A DNA stretch of 6,817 nucleotides from Opitutaceae bacterium UBA3033 (GTDB taxonomy: Bacteria; Verrucomicrobiota; Verrucomicrobiia; Opitutales; Opitutaceae). The notes under the pieces were generated by a model. It saw nothing but the letters and a program-made list of their open reading frames with translations, did no database searches and had not been told where the DNA came from. The translations under genes and the position numbers were made by a program. This document shows positions 6,276 through 6,817 of this stretch, in pieces (the stretch's first letter is position 1; every line of letters starts with the position of its first letter). Location: positions 13,737 to 20,553 of the forward strand of contig DFDG01000005.1 of NCBI GenBank assembly GCA_002367815.1, in the 5' to 3' direction.

Positions 6276-6817
6276 GTGATCGCCTCCACCCCAAGCACAG
6301 CGGATCTGTCTTCCATCCGGAAAAGTCTCTTCGTCGATTCCACTCCCCTATTGGCCGACCCCATCGCATTGCGGGTCCGTGCTGAGACCGACGGCTATTT
6401 ATTTTTCAAGCAACGGGTGCCGGCCGATGAGATCCTCGCCTTGCGAGCAGAACTGATCGCCGTGCTGGATAAATACGGCTGGCGGCAACCCGGCCAGGAT
6501 GCGCTCGGTGGTCTCGTGGATTACGATGCGATCAATGCCATTACTGACGAAGAAATGCATCGCACGGATATCGGGCTGACCGTTGAAGCCTATCACGACG
6601 TGCAAAGACTGGAGCGTTTTCATCGGCTGCCGCACCACCCTCGTTTATTGGAGATTTACCGCACCCTGTTTGACCGTGAGGTGCTGGTCCATCCGCGCCA
6701 CATCTGCCGGATGATTACTCCCCATAAATTTATGGTGCCCACCCCGCCCCATCAGGATTTTCCTTACATTCAAGGCAGCACCCAGACCTGGACCTGCTGG
6801 TTTCCCGTCGGCGATTG
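6276..6817 (+). CDS. Phytanoyl-CoA dioxygenase (PhyH)-like Fe(II)/2-oxoglutarate oxygenase, N-terminal part
   Basis: Likely a cytoplasmic non-heme iron oxygenase that hydroxylates a small molecule using 2-oxoglutarate; the substrate cannot be predicted. Seen: 180 codons, open to the window end. ETDGYLFFKQRVPADEI matches the typical PhyH N-terminal 'DGY-(hydrophobic)-F' start, followed by an amphipathic helix (LRAELIAVLDKYGW). Near the end is TPPHQDFPYIQGS, in which H159-Q-D161 is the H-x-D pair of the iron triad. TWTCWFPVGD follows, resembling the core strand of the double-stranded beta helix. The distal His and the 2-oxoglutarate Arg lie beyond the window. No ATG exists before this conserved region. 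GTG 6276 is the first start after an in-frame TAA (6264-6266) and has AGGGG (6268-6272) 3 nt upstream. TTG codons further in (for example before ADPIALRVRAE) would lose LFVDSTPLLADP, which looks conserved to me. No signal peptide is seen. A terminator-like hairpin separates it from ccsBA, so it is probably its own unit. Confidence 0.8.
   Translation, partial: MIASTPSTADLSSIRKSLFVDSTPLLADPIALRVRAETDGYLFFKQRVPADEILALRAELIAVLDKYGWRQPGQDALGGLVDYDAINAITDEEMHRTDIGLTVEAYHDVQRLERFHRLPHHPRLLEIYRTLFDREVLVHPRHICRMITPHKFMVPTPPHQDFPYIQGSTQTWTCWFPVGD

Noticed and set aside
6399..6638. 79-codon minus-strand open frame
   Set aside because: Antisense to the PhyH-like gene, which has the H-Q-D iron motif.
1..6817. 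tRNA, rRNA, CRISPR array, insertion sequence or attachment site
   Set aside because: No cloverleaf, repeated spacer pattern, transposase motif or terminal inverted repeats were seen on either strand.

Overview
The window looks like chromosomal DNA of a Gram-negative bacterium of the Verrucomicrobiota, possibly Opitutae-like. This is inference and no marker gene is present to prove it. It rests on moderately GC-rich coding DNA, a lipoprotein signal with a lipobox, a fused System II cytochrome c synthetase (CcsBA), a decayed sulfatase, a matrixin-type metalloprotease running into a PANDDFA-type segment, a phytanoyl-CoA-dioxygenase-like gene, and starts that mostly lack a Shine-Dalgarno sequence.

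Layout. Positions 1-1294, minus strand: a two-gene unit. A secreted protein of unknown function (662-1294) is followed, with a 17-nt overlap, by an exported matrixin-like zinc metalloprotease (678 down to 1), which runs off the window. Positions 1295-2063 hold no intact gene. They carry the remains of a plus-strand sulfatase (1449-1891) with two frameshifts, a nonsense codon, a large internal deletion and a missing 3' part. A short perfect hairpin and a possible promoter follow.

Positions 2064-6201, plus strand: a second unit. It starts with a predicted lipoprotein made of two copies of one domain. Its reading frame is broken by one apparent extra C in a CCCC run (2422-2425). The ccsBA gene (1009 aa) begins 3 nt after its stop and encodes the heme exporter and cytochrome c synthetase. 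A terminator-like hairpin lies at 6208-6248. Positions 6276-6817: the N-terminal 180 codons of a PhyH-type Fe(II)/2-oxoglutarate oxygenase, probably from a GTG start, cut by the window end.

Functional picture: the best-defined function is cytochrome c maturation at the cytoplasmic membrane by CcsBA. The tightly linked two-domain lipoprotein is a candidate accessory protein, by context only. The minus-strand pair looks like a secreted protease with a co-expressed secreted partner. The points most worth a second look are the decayed sulfatase, which plain ORF calling hides, and the frameshifted tandem-domain lipoprotein.
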